The notes: generated by a model not told the origin, from the letters alone. 64,000 nt of DNA from Kingdonia uniflora (GCA_014058105.1 JACGCM010001272.1:3596001-3660000), one strand, 5' to 3'. Positions 1-11,712 are shown, counted from the stretch's first letter. A program made the numbers and translations.

Positions 1-99
1 TGCCATATTCTCAAAGGAAAGCAGACCATTATCGAACTCGTCGAGATTTTTTCTTTTCGAAGAGTACGAGTTTGAGGGGGTATTTTGTAATAACTTTCA

Positions 100-1084
100 T
101 GGGGTCAGCCTGGAAGTATGGACAGAGTTTTTAAGAGCTGTAAACCAAGGCGAGCAATTGTTTTACCGTGGTAGTATATCGCTTTTCAGTAGGCATAAGG
201 GTTTTACTGATAAAGTAAATAGGCTTCTCAATACCTGCATCTTCTCAAATAAGGATAGAGTTGATGGAGTCTTCAGTTGTGGATAAGTACATGGTGAGTA
301 ATTCATCATCAATGGGAGTACTCATTATGGGAGGACAATCTAAGTATCGTTTAAGATCTTGGAACGCAATTTCACAGTCAGGAGTTCAAAGAACTTAGTT
401 TTGTTATTTATTCGAAAGAGGAGTGGGGTTGCCACAAAGAAGAAGGTAAAGAAGTTTGCATCGATCAAATGACTTTGAGATTAATCTATAAAGAGCGGCT
501 ATTTTGTCGGCAAATTTTTTAACATCGCTTTTCATTCGAGGAGAGGGCATTGTCATGAGTGCTTTGATTTGAGATGGGTTGATTTCAATTTCTCTTTAGC
601 TTACTAGATGGCCCAGGAATTTGTCAGATGCAACGCCGAATTGACATTTCTCGGGGTTGAGTTTCATCTTGTATTGGCGAAGGATATCGAAGATAGTTTG
701 GAGGTTGTGGAGATGATCTTCTTTTCTAAGGCTTTTGCAGATCATATCATCGATATAGACTTCCATGATTTTTCCTATCTGATCTTTGAAAATTTGGGTG
801 ACCAGTCGTTGGCAACTAGCTTTAGTATTCTTTAACCCAAAAGGCATTACTGTGAAACAGTAGAGTCCCCTTTCGATTATGAAAGTAGTTTTTTCTTAAT
901 CTTCTTCGGCGAGTGGAACTTGGTTGTATCCCAAGGCGGCATCCATCCTAGAAAGAAGTTCGTGCCCTGCGTCTGAGTCAAAAAGTTGTGGAATTAATGG
1001 CAGCGGAAAGCTTTCTTTGGGAATGAATTTGTTGGGTTCGGTAAAATCAACACAAACCCAAATTTTACCCTTTTTCTTGGGCAC
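100..1084 (-). pseudogene. element A reverse transcriptase and start of RNase H (broken)
   Basis: Reverse transcriptase would copy element RNA into DNA. The upstream piece (896-1084) has KKKGKIWVCVDF and ends in LAEED; the next (596-847) starts MPFGLKNTKAS and contains the catalytic YIDD box in EVYIDDMICKS. A stop and some lost frame separate them. Below 500, reverse-complement reading shows RNase H wording around DDELLTMYLSTTEDS. These are adjacent RT palm and connection/RNase H parts in the usual gypsy order. Catalytic residues survive in the palm but the frame does not. Confidence 0.8.
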
Positions 1085-1139
1085 GACGACGATATTGGAA
1101 ACCCACTTCGGATATTTAGCTTACCGAATAAAGCCAACA

Positions 1140-1900
1140 TGAAGGAGTTTATCAATTTCTTCGTTGACTGCATCTCGAAGTCGGGGAGCTAAATTCAGCC
1201 ATTTTTGGATGACAGCTTTACTGTCTGGATGGAGGTTGAGGTGGTGGCAAGCGATAGAAGGATCAATTCCGGGAATTTCATGGAAGGTCCAGGCAAAGAC
1301 GCCAATATCTTAAGAAGTTGTATCATGGCGCCATTTTTATCGATTGACAGCTTGGATCGAATAAAGGTTGTGCGCCCGGGGCCATCGAGTTCAGCAGTTT
1401 TAACTATTTCAGCATCATTTTGCTTAAATGTGGATGGTGTGTCATGTTATAGTTGTTATGCCTTGAGAAATTTACCTGTATGAGGGTTGACAGTGGTATA
1501 TTCGCATATTCGTACGACTGCTTGTCTTCCCTAGATTTCATAGACCCCGTGATCCGTGGGAAAATGTAGCGTTAAATGATAAGTTGAGGATACTGCTTTG
1601 ATTGAGTGAAAACAACTGCGTCCTAAAATGCCCAAATATTTAGATTCTGTATTAATGACAAGAAATTTGATGAATGTGGTTTCTGGGCCTGCTTGAACTG
1701 GCAGAGTGATTTCACCTATGGTTAATTATTTTGAACCATTAAAGCCTGTGATTATTGTTGTCAAAGCTTTGATTGAATCGGTAAGCCCTAAGACTTCGAT
1801 TACTCTTCGGTATAATACATCTGTGGCACTGTCGGTGTCAATGAGAAGTGTATATAATTAATCCTGATCCACTTTTAGCATAATAGCAAGAGGGTTATCA
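1140..1900 (-). pseudogene. element A protease and protease-RT linker (broken)
   Basis: Reading the reverse strand near 1850-1800 gives IDTDSATDVLY, which matches the aspartyl protease active-site stretch of plant gypsy elements (normally DSGS or DTGS followed by ADILY). The glycine after the catalytic D-T is Asp here, which should abolish activity. Downstream (to about 1140) the linker before RT can be followed in pieces, for example SLACHHLNLHPDS. Several in-frame stops interrupt it. This domain normally cuts the Gag-Pol polyprotein. Confidence 0.6.
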
Positions 1901-2043
1901 TAAGGATATTGTACATGACTGGTATCGCAATCCTCGAACCTTATCGGGTAAGGACGCTTAGATTTGCTGGTGCTTGGAAAAAGTTTTGCCGACTTGTCTG
2001 AGGAAGTCATTTTGTAGAAAGACGTAATACGATCGTCTTTTTT

Positions 2044-2887
2044 TCATTTCTTCCCTTTTTCGATCTCAATCATATACAAATAGCGAGCTGGGCCCTGGAT
2101 ATGATTCTGCTCGACTTCGGTAGTTTTTACTAGTTCGTCGAGAAATTTTGGAATATTGACGACATAATTGTGGAGTCTTCCAGCTAAGATGATACGGTGA
2201 AAGATACGAATGAGGGAGTAGCAGCTATCAGTTTTATGACTATGCACATTATGATACTGACATAAGGGTCGGTTCGGAAGATCTATAATAACTTGTGACG
2301 CGATAACACTCATCTCCCTTTATCGTTGGCAAGATAGCGGAGATGGTTGCTATCATTGGTTGAAGAATTGGGACAGGTCTGTCAGGTTTGCCATTTTTTT
2401 GTCTAATGTTATCAGTATTTTTAGTAGGCAGCTTCGGTGCTGTTATAGTGACTGCTCTATGGGACGGGGTCGAAGATGCTTCTCGAGAATGTATGACAGA
2501 TGAGCTTTTCATTTTATCTTTCTTCAAACGCTCTAGCTCGATGTAATTATTAACCACGTTAATCATTTCGGTGACCGTACGTGGTTTATGTAGAGTAAGT
2601 TCTTCGCGAACTTTTGAGTCGATGTGCAAGGCGGAGGTAAATGCTGGAACCACGATTTTGGGGCCTGAATTTCTAATCTTTCGTGCTTCCTGTAGGAAAC
2701 GTTTATAAAAGCATGCCAATGTTTCTTTTGCACCTTGCTTCAAGTAAAACAAAGAGTCTACGGTGATTTCACGCTCTCTAGCATGAGCGTAGTTGGATTC
2801 GAAAAGATTTTGTAATTGGCTGAAGGAGGTAATAGACGCTTCATGTATAGTGTGGAACCATCGGAGTGGTTCCTCTTTTAGGCTCAT
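2044..2887 (-). pseudogene. element A gag (capsid and degenerate zinc knuckle)
   Basis: Two overlapping open stretches. The longer (212 codons, 2249-2887) begins EEPLRWFHTIHEASITSF, the conserved Retrotrans_gag pattern of a Trp-Phe-(x)n-Ser-Ile-x-Ser-Phe block, followed by FLQEARKI. The second, in another frame (2044-2313), holds CQYHNVHSHKTDSCYSL, a degenerate Cys/His cluster typical of this lineage's gag. Gag would form the virus-like particle and bind the RNA. The overlap of two frames indicates a frameshift. Towards 3.7 kb lies a coiled-coil-prone gag N-terminus, itself broken. Confidence 0.75.
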
Positions 2888-3740
2888 GTTAAATCGTCAA
2901 CACATCATATGGTCGAGTTTGGAGTATAACCCAACAGCAGCTTTGAAATGTCAAACATGCGTGAGCGAATCAGTGAGGCCTGCATACTGGATGAATTTGG
3001 GCATATGGAAATTTTCTAGAATAGGCATATTTTCAAGATATAGGAAGATGGTGTTTCTTTCGATCCTATCAAGCGCAGATCGCCTGCCTAGAATGTCAGA
3101 GTTGATGGATTAAATTTTGTTGTTGAGGTCAGCTAAAGTGACGAATTGTTCTGGAGGAAGAGGTAATGCTGCAACCTAAGGAACAAAATTAGCATGTCCC
3201 TCTGGTCCCAATCGATCTCTAATGGGCCTCCTTTCTGGCGTAGGAGTTTGATGGCGTATACGTCAACTTCCTTGGGTTGTCAAGGCTGAAGAAGTTAAAC
3301 CAAAAATGTTGAAAGGCTATATTTGGATTTCCAGATCTGGATCAAGACATTCGTTGGTCATCCTCTCTCGGCTGATCATCGCGTTGAACTGCTCGTGATC
3401 GATGTTCACTTCGAGCCAGTGGCCGTGATGTTTAGCGAGCTATGATTCGATCTTGTGTTCTTCGCAATCTCTCCATATCTTTTTGATGTGTTTGACTCTG
3501 CTGATCTAGTACTTTTTTGCGTTCGCCCCTCTCTGTTTGTAGAGCATGAGCGTGGACACGCTGATCTTCTAGCCTCAGATATTTTTTTGCGGTCATTTGT
3601 TATTGAAGTTCAAGGGCCGCACCATGCATATCAAGAGCACCTTGAATGTCCTAATCTCCTACGGTACTAGAATGACTTCTCAAGTTCATGCTTGTCATCG
3701 GATGGTGTTTATATTGGAAATGGTAGGAAAAAACTGTGGA

Positions 3741-3759
3741 TTTCCCATAGACGGCGCCA
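3741..3759 (-). promoter_or_regulatory. primer-binding site of element A
   Basis: The reverse strand reads TGGCGCCGTCTATGGGAAA two bases inside the LTR end. A TGG start is required to pair with a tRNA CCA end. The same TGGCGCC core at the same 2-bp spacing appears in element C and, mutated, in element B. This fixes the inner LTR border. Confidence 0.8.
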
Positions 3760-3761
3760 AT

Positions 3762-4385
3762 TGTAATGGCATATTTTCTGGGAGGAAATCCTTCGCCAAT
3801 ACTTGTTCGTAAGGATTGTGTAATAAAGAGCTAACAACCAAGATTTTACGTGGAAAACTCAGCAGAAACTGAGAAAAACCACAACATCGAGGAGAATTTG
3901 ATGTAAAATTTAGTAGATACTAGTTATTTCAAGTTTTCAGAGTACTGCTAGTGTTTAGGATAAAGAAATGTCAGACTTTTTCTCCCTTAGAACCTATTCT
4001 CTGCCTGTATTTATAGTATATGCAGGCAGTTTACAAAAAGAAAGAAAGAATCTCCTATTCTGGGGATAGTGGGCAAACTTTGTAGATCTCTAACAGTTCC
4101 TTCTCGACCGGGCTGCAACGGCTACTTTTGGTAAGTCGAGAACTCACAAAATCTTCTAGAGCGTTGAGCTATCTTCGACTATAGAGTGCTGAGCTGTCTT
4201 CGACTACAGTGTGTTGGCTTATGCTTGTCGAATCTGGGGAATATGATACTATAATTATAACACAAGAATTTCTAGATTCTGAACACCACAAAACTTCTTA
4301 TTTCAAGATCAAGCATTTCCAGTTAGAAAGATCACTTGTAATAATACATCAACCTCAAACAATAAAAGTTACTATTACTAAAACC
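3762..4385 (-). repeat. 5' LTR of element A
   Basis: The inner border begins TGTAATGGC on the plus strand. The same start and a long collinear similarity recur at 63301-64000: a tttacatggaaa block, a gcctgtatttatag block that on the reverse strand is a TATA-like box, and a cgaatctgg(g/a)gaatatg block. The outer border is unresolved, somewhere between about 4.29 and 4.39 kb. Confidence 0.7.
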
Positions 4386-4389
4386 CTCA

Positions 4390-4528
4390 ACTCGAGGTTA
4401 AGATTTTTTATCTATTCAATGGTTTTCCACACTAAATCACCTGTGTCATTGCTTGCTTTATATTAATTTTTGTCACAGGTACATTTGGCATAAGAACTAA
4501 TTTTAAGCTACAGAATTAGGCTATTATA
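4390..4528 (+). repeat. 5' LTR remnant of element B (3' tail only)
   Basis: The stretch with ttttccacactaaatcacct, ttaatttttgtcaca and gaattaggc matches 30316-30454 base for base over most of its length. The remaining roughly 280 bp expected from the 3' LTR are missing, apparently lost at the junction with element A. Confidence 0.7.
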
Positions 4529-4530
4529 TT

Positions 4531-4548
4531 TGGCGTCATCTGTGGGAA
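4531..4548 (+). promoter_or_regulatory. primer-binding site of element B (mutated)
   Basis: TGGCGTCATCTGTGGGAA begins two bases after the LTR tail. It differs at two positions from the TGGCGCCGTCT form in element A. The position and TGG start fit a tRNA primer site. Confidence 0.65.
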
Positions 4549-4606
4549 AAAAGATATTTCTATGATATCCTAAGGCATGCATTCACTCTACTATCCATTT
4601 GCAATC

Positions 4607-6170
4607 ATGGTCACTTCCAAGCAACCAACAACAAGAATTCAGCTCGATCTTTCAATTGAGCCGAAAAAACTTACTGAACTACAGGCGAATCTCCGCGCTG
4701 AGACAGAGAAGCGTAATGAGCTCGAGCGTCAGCTAACTCTTGACCGAGAACTCCGCGACAAAGAGTTCGAAAACGAGCGACAAACTCGTTTGACAACATT
4801 TAAATGATATGCAGAGCATATGACAACCATGCAAGCTACATTACAAGCTTTATAGGACACTCAACAGGCTCCCCAAACTAGAGATCGTGATTAAGTTCCG
4901 ACGAACTCCCAATTATCTGCACAAGAAAGATTATGCCCTCGATGAGCCAAAAACAAAGCCATTTCCAAAAATATTCTGCACGAACTTCAATGGTCCATTC
5001 ATTTGGGGGAAGAAGTTTAGTTCGATATTAGCAGAGGTCTATGTCCTTCCAAGCATCAAGAGGAAGAACAATGACCTCAACCACAGATTCTAGTACGTGA
5101 TCGCTTGAGTAAGGACACCGGTACTCATAATCCTTAACCACCTCGCCAAGTCACTCAAGCCACACGTCAGTATGTCACACAAGAGCATATGGATCAGTGT
5201 ATCAAGGAGTTGATCAAAGCTCAAGCTCCCTGCAGTAAGGATGATTTTACCAAATTTTAAGGTAGTCTGTTTGCTAAAAGAGTGATTTAATATGAAAGTA
5301 TCGAAGGGTTTCCATACTCCGAAGATAAGCAAATACAAGGGCACCGATCCAAAAGGGCATATTCAATAATTTTATGAGTTACTGGAGTTGTACTCCAATC
5401 TTAACCATATTCTATGTCGAATGTTTACAACAAGTCTACCGGGAGAACCGCTCCGGTGGTTCCATTCTTTACCAGAAGATTCCATCCTCATATTCAATTA
5501 AATTAGCAATTCATCAAGACGTATGCTCACAATAAAGACAAAAAGGAGAATTTATATTTTCTTATTAGTCTTAAACAGTCACAATAATAGAAGCTCGAGG
5601 ACTTTGCAAAGAAGTTTCTGGAGCTCGCGAGTAAAGTGGATAATCTCGATCAAAAAATAGTTGTTACTGCATTTACCAACGCATTCCAGCTCAACTGTAA
5701 AGCCAAAGAGCACCACATTTTATTAAACCAGTGGCCTTGGAGGATATCATCACCAAGGTCACTGGGTATGTCGACCCAGAAAGAATGATGAACAAAAGGC
5801 ATAAATCTACTAAATCCGTCCTAACCACTAAAAGTTTAACTACATAATAAAATAGTGAACCAAAGGAGGACCAGGGTGATCAAAAGCATTCCAAGGCAAA
5901 CACTAGCAAACCTCGGAAAGGTTTTTTATTACCCAACCCGTCCTCCCCAAGATGAATGTCTAAATCTCTGCAATTTTTCCAATTTCATCAAAGAACAAGT
6001 TCTACCGTCTATCTCAACCACTGGAATCGATTGAAGGCAGGCCATACTGCATGCATTACAAGGTAAATCATCATAACACTGACAACTACTATGCTTACAG
6101 AGGTTCCTAGAATATATCTTCAAAGATGGGAGAATATATGAATACATTGTCGATATGGAATTATACAAGA
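4607..6170 (+). pseudogene. element B gag (broken)
   Basis: The first part reads MVTSKQPTTRIQL and continues into a charged, coiled-coil-prone stretch (LRAETEKRNELERQL) up to a stop at 4805. Later pieces in shifting frames show LIKAQAP-like wording (about 5.2 kb), a WFHSLP-like capsid block (about 5.45 kb), PVALEDIITKVTGYVDPERM (about 5.73 kb), and a degenerate Cys/His knuckle near 6.05 kb (CMHYKVNHHNTDNYY), where the final Cys is lost. This order is the normal gag order of the lineage. Many stops and shifts. Confidence 0.65.
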
Positions 6171-6523
6171 ATGGATGTTACAAGACACAGATCGAAGTAG
6201 TCCAGATCGAAGATCAAGCTGAGGAGAAACACCTATACCATTTGTACCACAGCAACATGATCAAGATTTACCAGATTAACAACTCTTACAGATTCAAGCA
6301 CAAGAGATTGTCAAAATATTATGATCTCACACCTCAAGATATAGAAGCCAACCTTCTCCCTGAGTCGAGCAATCGCCAGCTTAGGATTTCTTTCGAAGAT
6401 TGCGACATCAGTCACGTAAAATTTCTACATCATGATGCATTAGTAGCAATGCCCAAGATGAAGAATTTTTTCATGTATACAATTATGATCGATACTAGAA
6501 GCGGTATTAAGATTCTTTTTTAA
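6155..6523 (+). pseudogene. element B retropepsin-like protease
   Basis: A 122-codon open stretch. Its second half reads RISFEDCDISHVKFLHHDAL and then MIDTRSGIKILF near residues 110-121. Related plant gypsy proteases have (V/I)D-(S/T)-G-S-x-x-D-I-L-(F/Y) there. The catalytic Asp and Thr remain, but the invariant Gly is Arg, so activity is unlikely. The stretch overlaps the tail of gag, as expected for a Gag-Pol polyprotein whose frames have drifted. Confidence 0.6.
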
Positions 6524-7019
6524 AGCACGATCGACCAGATGGGATTGGCCGATGAAGTTATTCCAAGCGATGCCGATATTAGTAGATTTAATGGTTCGAA
6601 GGAAGAATGAGTAGGCAAGATGATCTTACCTATCACTGCTGGACCAGCCAGACGTCTTATTCTACATCATTAATGCCAAATCTAGTTATCTTAGGACTAT
6701 TGGCCGCTGCTAGATCCACAACATGGAAGTAATCACTTCCACCTATTATCAAGTACTGCAATTCAAACACAATTATGGCATCTACGAAATCAAAGGCAGT
6801 CAAAAACTTTCCAGAGCTTGCGAGAATACTATCTCTACCATTCTAGATACATCAAGCAGATACACTGCATAGAAATCATAGAAAGTAGGTCACATTGATG
6901 ATCAACATTCAGCAGAAGAACGTACAAAGTACATCGACATTGATGGACCAAGTAGAGGTACTTATATCGGTACCAAGTTGGCCCAGCATGATGAGAATGT
7001 TCTTGTTCACTTCTTACGA

Positions 7020-8204
7020 ATGAATCGAGACATCTTTGCGTGGACTTTTGAAGAGATGCCCGGGGTTGATCCATCTAAGGCATGTCACAGATTTGCCATC
7101 AACATCAACGCCACGGCGGTCAAGACGAAACAGCGACGACTCTCACCTCGCCTTTAAGATGAAGTCAACATTGAGATTGATAAATTGATCAAAGTGGGGT
7201 TCATTCGAGAAGCAAAGTATCTGAATTGGATCTCTAACATCGTCGCAGTTCCAAAGAAGAATGGAAAGGTCCGAGTTTGTATAGATTTAGCCGATTTTAA
7301 CAAACACACTCCTAAGGATAGTTTCCCTCTTCCAATCATCCATCAAATTATGGATTCCATGGTAGGTCACGAGCCCTTATCTATGATGGATGTTGTTTCT
7401 GGATATAATCAAATACCTATCTTGGAGGAAGATTAGGAAAAGACCACTTTTATTACTAAAAGAGGATTTTACTGTTACAAAGTGATGCCATTCGGACTAA
7501 AGAAAGCAGATGCAACTTATCAATGGTTAATGACAACTATTTTTAAGCCACACATAGGGAAAATCGTTAAAGTTTGCATAGATGATCTCCTGTGCAAGAG
7601 CTTAAGGTCAAAGAACCATATCACATATTTATCCACAATATTCAACATTCTACGCTCTTACAGGATGCGACTCAATCCTTATAAGTCTTACTTCAGAGTA
7701 CACTCAAGCAAATTCATCTGTCATTTCATCAATAAGAAGGGAATTGAGGCCGATTCAGATCAAATTCGAGCTTTCCTCAACATGCCATCTCCAAAAATAA
7801 TGAAGGATAAACAAAAAATTATAGGCAAGATCGCTGCTATGAACCAATTCATTTTTAAATCATCAGATCGTTGTTATTGGCTATTCCTCCTACTTAGAGG
7901 TTGTACCAAATGAGGAATAGTTCATCCCAACCAAGAGATCTAATGGACATCAGAATGCGAGGTATTTTTTTAGGAACTCAAAACCTATCTGGGGAAGTCT
8001 CCTATCATGAGCACCTCGGTAGATAATGAGGAACTAATCATCTACCTGGCAGTTATAGACACTTCTTTCAGTTTGATTCTCATTCGACTTGAGGAGAAGG
8101 CCGAAAAGCCAGTCTACTTCATCAGCAAAACCCTCACTCTGATGGAAATCAGGTATTCTAAAATCGAGAGACTCCTAACTTTTGTTTACACTTCACATAA
8201 ACTT
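7020..8204 (+). pseudogene. element B reverse transcriptase and first part of RNase H
   Basis: One reading frame runs from about 7020 through 8204 with only a few stops (near 7155, 7434 and 7911). It includes the pre-RT DIFAWTFEEMPG block, VPKKNGKVRVCIDLADFNK (fingers), MMDVVSGYNQIPI (palm motif A), MPFGLKKADATYQ (motif B) and the catalytic box as CIDD instead of YIDD. After a stop the same frame continues into RNase H (KPVYFISKTLT and FVYTSHKL) and then meets the LINE. RT and RNase H copy element RNA to DNA and remove the template. Confidence 0.85.
8193..8204. repeat. target-site duplication of LINE-1, left copy
   Basis: TCACATAAACTT, identical to 11709-11720 on the other side of the LINE. 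A length of 12 bp fits target-primed reverse transcription. Confidence 0.85.
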
Positions 8205-8364
8205 TTTCTTTTTTTACAAAAAGTTGGGCATAATATATGCAAAAGTTAAGGTACAAGATGAGAGAGAGCCAAACATGTTACACACTACTACATGTCACTA
8301 GGGAATATGCATATGGGCCTCTTTACAAACAAACAAAAAAACATAATGAATTAAGCCAGTAATT

Positions 8365-8645
8365 CATTCGAACGAGTCCAGTTTCGTTTGAACGAACAGA
8401 GCAAAAATCGTTCGAACGGCCTCCAATATCATTTGAATGACTCGATGAAAAATCTTTGAATTGTCGTCTGATTCAACAACTTGTCAAAAGCCAATTTTGA
8501 GGCTATCGTGTACTTCGTTCGAACAACTTCCAAGTGCATTCGAACGGCCTATAGAAAATTGCCTTTGAATTGTTATATGAATCGACAAGCTGATAATTTA
8601 GCCATTTCGTTCAAACAACCTCCAATATCATTCGAACGACTTTAC
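8365..8645. repeat. TTCGAACG-rich imperfect tandem block
   Basis: About two and a half imperfect units built around ttcgttcgaac and cattcgaacg, separated by a tttgaattgt motif. It lies in the 3' untranslated part of the LINE, but the second LINE lacks it between its RNase H stop and poly-A. It may be a private insertion or expansion. Function not recognised. Confidence 0.6.
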
Positions 8646-8699
8646 TAAAGCATCAAGATCTATTTTTCCTGATTCTATAGTACTCTATACAATGACCTT

Positions 8700-9150
8700 T
8701 GATTTGCTGCAGGTATTCTGGTTTGCCATCATTCCATTCTTCCATAGGATGGTTGGGGTCTGAGCCTCTTCTTGCGAGATGATCTGCCGAGAAATTGTAT
8801 TCCCTCCACACATTGCTGAACTGAATATGCAGAATATGGGGAGTGATAAGGTCCCAAGCAGTTTTGAGTGCTCAAGGAATTTTGTTGCTGGTGAAGGCTT
8901 TAATGGCCGTAGCTAAATTAGATACCACCCACAAGTAGCGCCACCCTTTTGTAACAGCTCTCTGAACTCCTGATATGATTGTCATGTTCTCAACAATATA
9001 GTTTATTATGTAGCCAATGGCTTTTCTATAGGTACCCACGACTTCACCGTTGTTGTCTCTGTATATAATTCCAATTCCTTCATTACCTGGGTTGCCTAAT
9101 GTCGAGCCATCATAACAGATCTTTATCTCGTTTGGTGTTAAAAGTTCCCA
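8700..9150 (-). pseudogene. LINE RNase H domain (broken)
   Basis: Reverse-strand reading gives KICYDGSTLGNPG at the start (first catalytic Asp in CYDGS) and LARRGSDPNHPMEEW at the end. These match VKICCDGSAMDNPG and LARRGSDPEQPMEEW in the intact-frame RNase H of the second LINE. The domain degrades RNA in the RNA-DNA hybrid. Stops occur in between. Confidence 0.75.
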
Positions 9151-9588
9151 TTGGTAGTTCTATATGTTACTACCTTGTCATGATCTGCACTGGACATTTA
9201 ACGCCTTTATGATATTGAAGTTCTACATAGTATTGTTCATAGTGTTTTTAGATAGGTGATCCCTGTCTGCAATGTCTATAACGATGTTCAAAATAATTTT
9301 ATGGAGAGTAAGCTTAAATCAATCGTATTTCCAGTTCTTCCTTGCTCTCCAGATGTTACTGCAGATGGAGAAGACCATGGCCACCCAGAGATCATTAATG
9401 TAGGTACTAGATCCTTGTCCTCTTTCCAAGATGGTTCTCTAGGTGTCTGTCGGTATAATAGGATCATAAGATATGCAATTGGTTATTCTCTGCCAGAAAG
9501 AGACAACAAATGGACATTGTAGAAGAGTATGTTATTCTGTTTCTGTAGAATTATCACATTGGTGGCAAACCGAGACTAAAGAGATACC

Positions 9589-10263
9589 TTAATTCATGAT
9601 GGTGTCGTCCATTGGAAGGAGATGATTCAGCAGACGACATGTGAAGCTTCCCAGTCTTGGGTGAATTACGTTACTCCAAACGTATTTCCACCACCATGCC
9701 ATATCTTCTCGTTTATGCAGAGTTTCAAAGGCATTCTTGGTTGAGAATACCCCTCGTAGGTCTAGTTTCCAGATCATAGTGTCCTGGTTATTGAGGTTGC
9801 ACTGGATTTGCTGAACATTTATTCCTAGTACCAAAGGGAGGAGTAGAAGGCTATTAGGGAAGTGTCATCCTTGTGGGTTGATAAAGTTACTAAGCTTGGC
9901 TTTACAGTATTTCCACATATGTTTGGGCAGCTCTATATAGTCCATGAGAGTAATTTATGTAGCCCATGTTTCTCTCCAAAAATCTATTTTCGTGCCATCA
10001 CCGATGAGCCAACCAATGTAAGGTTTCGAAAGGGCAACTCCAATTTGGATACCAGACCAGATAGTAGAGGGTTTGTGGTATCTAATAATGTCTCCACTCT
10101 TTGTACTGAATTTGGATTTGAGAAATATTTCCCATTCTTCTATTCCCTGTTTGAAGACCCAGTAAAGTTTGCACAGCATCGCGTTGTTTACTTCCCATGG
10201 ACTTTGGACATCGAGGCCCCCTTCCTTAATCGGTTTGCATACCTTTTCCCATTTCAACGTCAC
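9589..10263 (-). pseudogene. LINE connection and zf-RVT-like domain (broken)
   Basis: Two open pieces. 9955-10263 contains WEKVCKPIKEGGLDVQ and DGTKIDFWRETW, the usual thumb/connection wording of plant LINEs. 9589-9834 contains STKNAFETLHKREDMAWWWK and HPRLGSFTCRLL, matching the reverse-transcriptase zinc-binding region found before RNase H. The same blocks occur in the second LINE (40.14-40.87 kb). Confidence 0.75.
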
Positions 10264-10699
10264 GCCTTTCCTTTTTGTCAGATCCCCGGTCCATATATAG
10301 TTTCTAAGGATGTTATCTTCCTCTTTAATAAGCGATCAAGGCCACTTGTAGACTGTCATATTATGTATGGGTATGCTATTCAAAATTAACTTTGCAAGTG
10401 TAACCCGTCACTGAAAAGAAATCATGCTTCCAATCCAGTTGTTAGCCCTTTTTCTAAAATAATTCAATCAAAGGTAATATGGCTTGCATTGTGACCCTCC
10501 CTTGAATGAGTGGAATTCCTAAGTATGTCTCAGGAAATTTGCCTTCCTTGAACCCAAAGATTTCTGAGACACATCTTCTACGAGTGAGAGGAATACTGCT
10601 CATGAAAATCTTACTTTTGGCCACACTTATCTCTTACCCAGACACTATCTGATAATCTGTTAGGATGGTCTTGAGCTATCCTAAGCATCTGGTGTTCCC

Positions 10700-11712
10700 A
10701 TTCATAAAAGGAAAAATATTATTTGCAAAGAATAGGTGAGTGGGTCCGTGCATAAGCTTTATTGATGTCATGGTTTGTATTTTGCCTTACTATCTGGCCT
10801 TATGGAGATTAATGCTAGGTATGCTTTTGCAATTGCTAAAAGGATTAGAGATAGAGGGTCACCCTGCTTAAGACCTCTAGATATCCAAAAAAATCCTGAT
10901 AGGTTACCATTAATAAGAACGGAGACCATACTACTACTAAAAATTGTTTGTATCCAAGAATAGAATTTCAGAGCAAACCCAAAAGCGCTTAAGGTTGTGA
11001 AGAGGTATGTCCATCTCATAATGTTGTATGCTTGACTGATATCTATCTTGAGTGCCACATTGTCGTGCTTTCTCATGATTTGCATCTCATTCACCATTTC
11101 AGAGGCCATGCAGATTTTGTTATGAATGTTTCTATTCATGATAAAGGCATTCAGGTCCTTCAAAACACATCTGTCAGCAATTGGAGATAGCCAAGTAGCC
11201 AAGATTTTTGTAATAACTTTAAAAATAAGGTTACTGAGACAGATCGGCCTGTAATGTGGAATTGAGGACAAGTTATGGATTTTAGGGATTAGTAAAATGG
11301 TGTTGGAGTTAAAGGTCATAGGAATCAAACCATCCTAAAAGAAAGAGGATATCCCAGAGTAAACATCGGAACTCAGGGTCTCCCAGAATGTTCTGTAGAA
11401 ATTTCTAAAGAATTCATCTGGGTCGGGGGTGCTGTTTCCATCCATTAAGAATACTATATCTCTAATCTCATTATTGGTTGGGCATGAAGTAAAGATATTA
11501 TTTTTTATATCTGTCACTTGCTTGGGGAGCTGGTCGAAGAGAGCTGGGCGTTGTTGCGTATCTGTAGCTTTGAGCTTGACAATGTAATAGTTGATGATGT
11601 ATTCCCTTATGAGAGGTTGATTTATTATTTCTACACTTGTTCTATCTTTAATTTCTGCAATCAGTGCCTTAGCGTTCCTGGCCTTTATGGTAGAGTAAAA
11701 ATTGCGGATCAC
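10700..11712 (-). pseudogene. LINE reverse transcriptase (broken)
   Basis: 11335-11712 covers the pre-RT segment (KARNAKALIAEIKD to the GISSFF end) and 10768-11328 the fingers and palm: LIPKIHNLSSIPHYRPICLS, FIMNRNIHNKICMASEMV, ALKIDISQAYNIM and SRGLKQGDPLS. Beyond it the catalytic box can be read as FANN near 10.72 kb, where active enzymes have F/Y-A-D-D. Both Asp are therefore Asn. A short frame break separates the two pieces near 11.33 kb. Confidence 0.85.

Larger units (their letters stand above)
1..4385 (-). mobile_element. Ty3/gypsy element A (Tat-like), left part outside window
   Basis: Decayed LTR retrotransposon read right to left: LTR, primer-binding site, gag, protease, reverse transcriptase and the start of RNase H. 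Integrase and the other LTR must lie left of the window. Gag layout, the TGGCGCC primer-binding site and RT wording resemble elements B and C here, which are Tat-lineage; A's own assignment is inferred because the diagnostic second RNase H is not in view. The right border with element B is not sharp: LTR-A similarity fades after about 4.29 kb and B-LTR similarity starts near 4.39 kb. All reading frames carry stops or shifts, so it cannot move on its own. Confidence 0.8.
8205..11708 (-). mobile_element. 5'-truncated plant LINE (L1 type with RNase H) inside element B
   Basis: On the reverse strand: reverse transcriptase, linker, zf-RVT-like domain, RNase H, 3' untranslated region and an A-rich tail (T-rich 8205-8215 on the plus strand). 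It starts just before the RT domain; endonuclease and ORF1 are absent, the usual 5' truncation. A 12-bp target duplication flanks it. The 3' end matches the second LINE in this window (36456-41959): both have a catatgca...ctagtgacatgta(c/g)tag block and a similar sequence before the poly-A. All frames are interrupted. Confidence 0.9.

Noticed and set aside
9862..10389. 175-codon plus-strand frame
   Set aside because: Complement of the LINE connection domain; no independent domain recognised.
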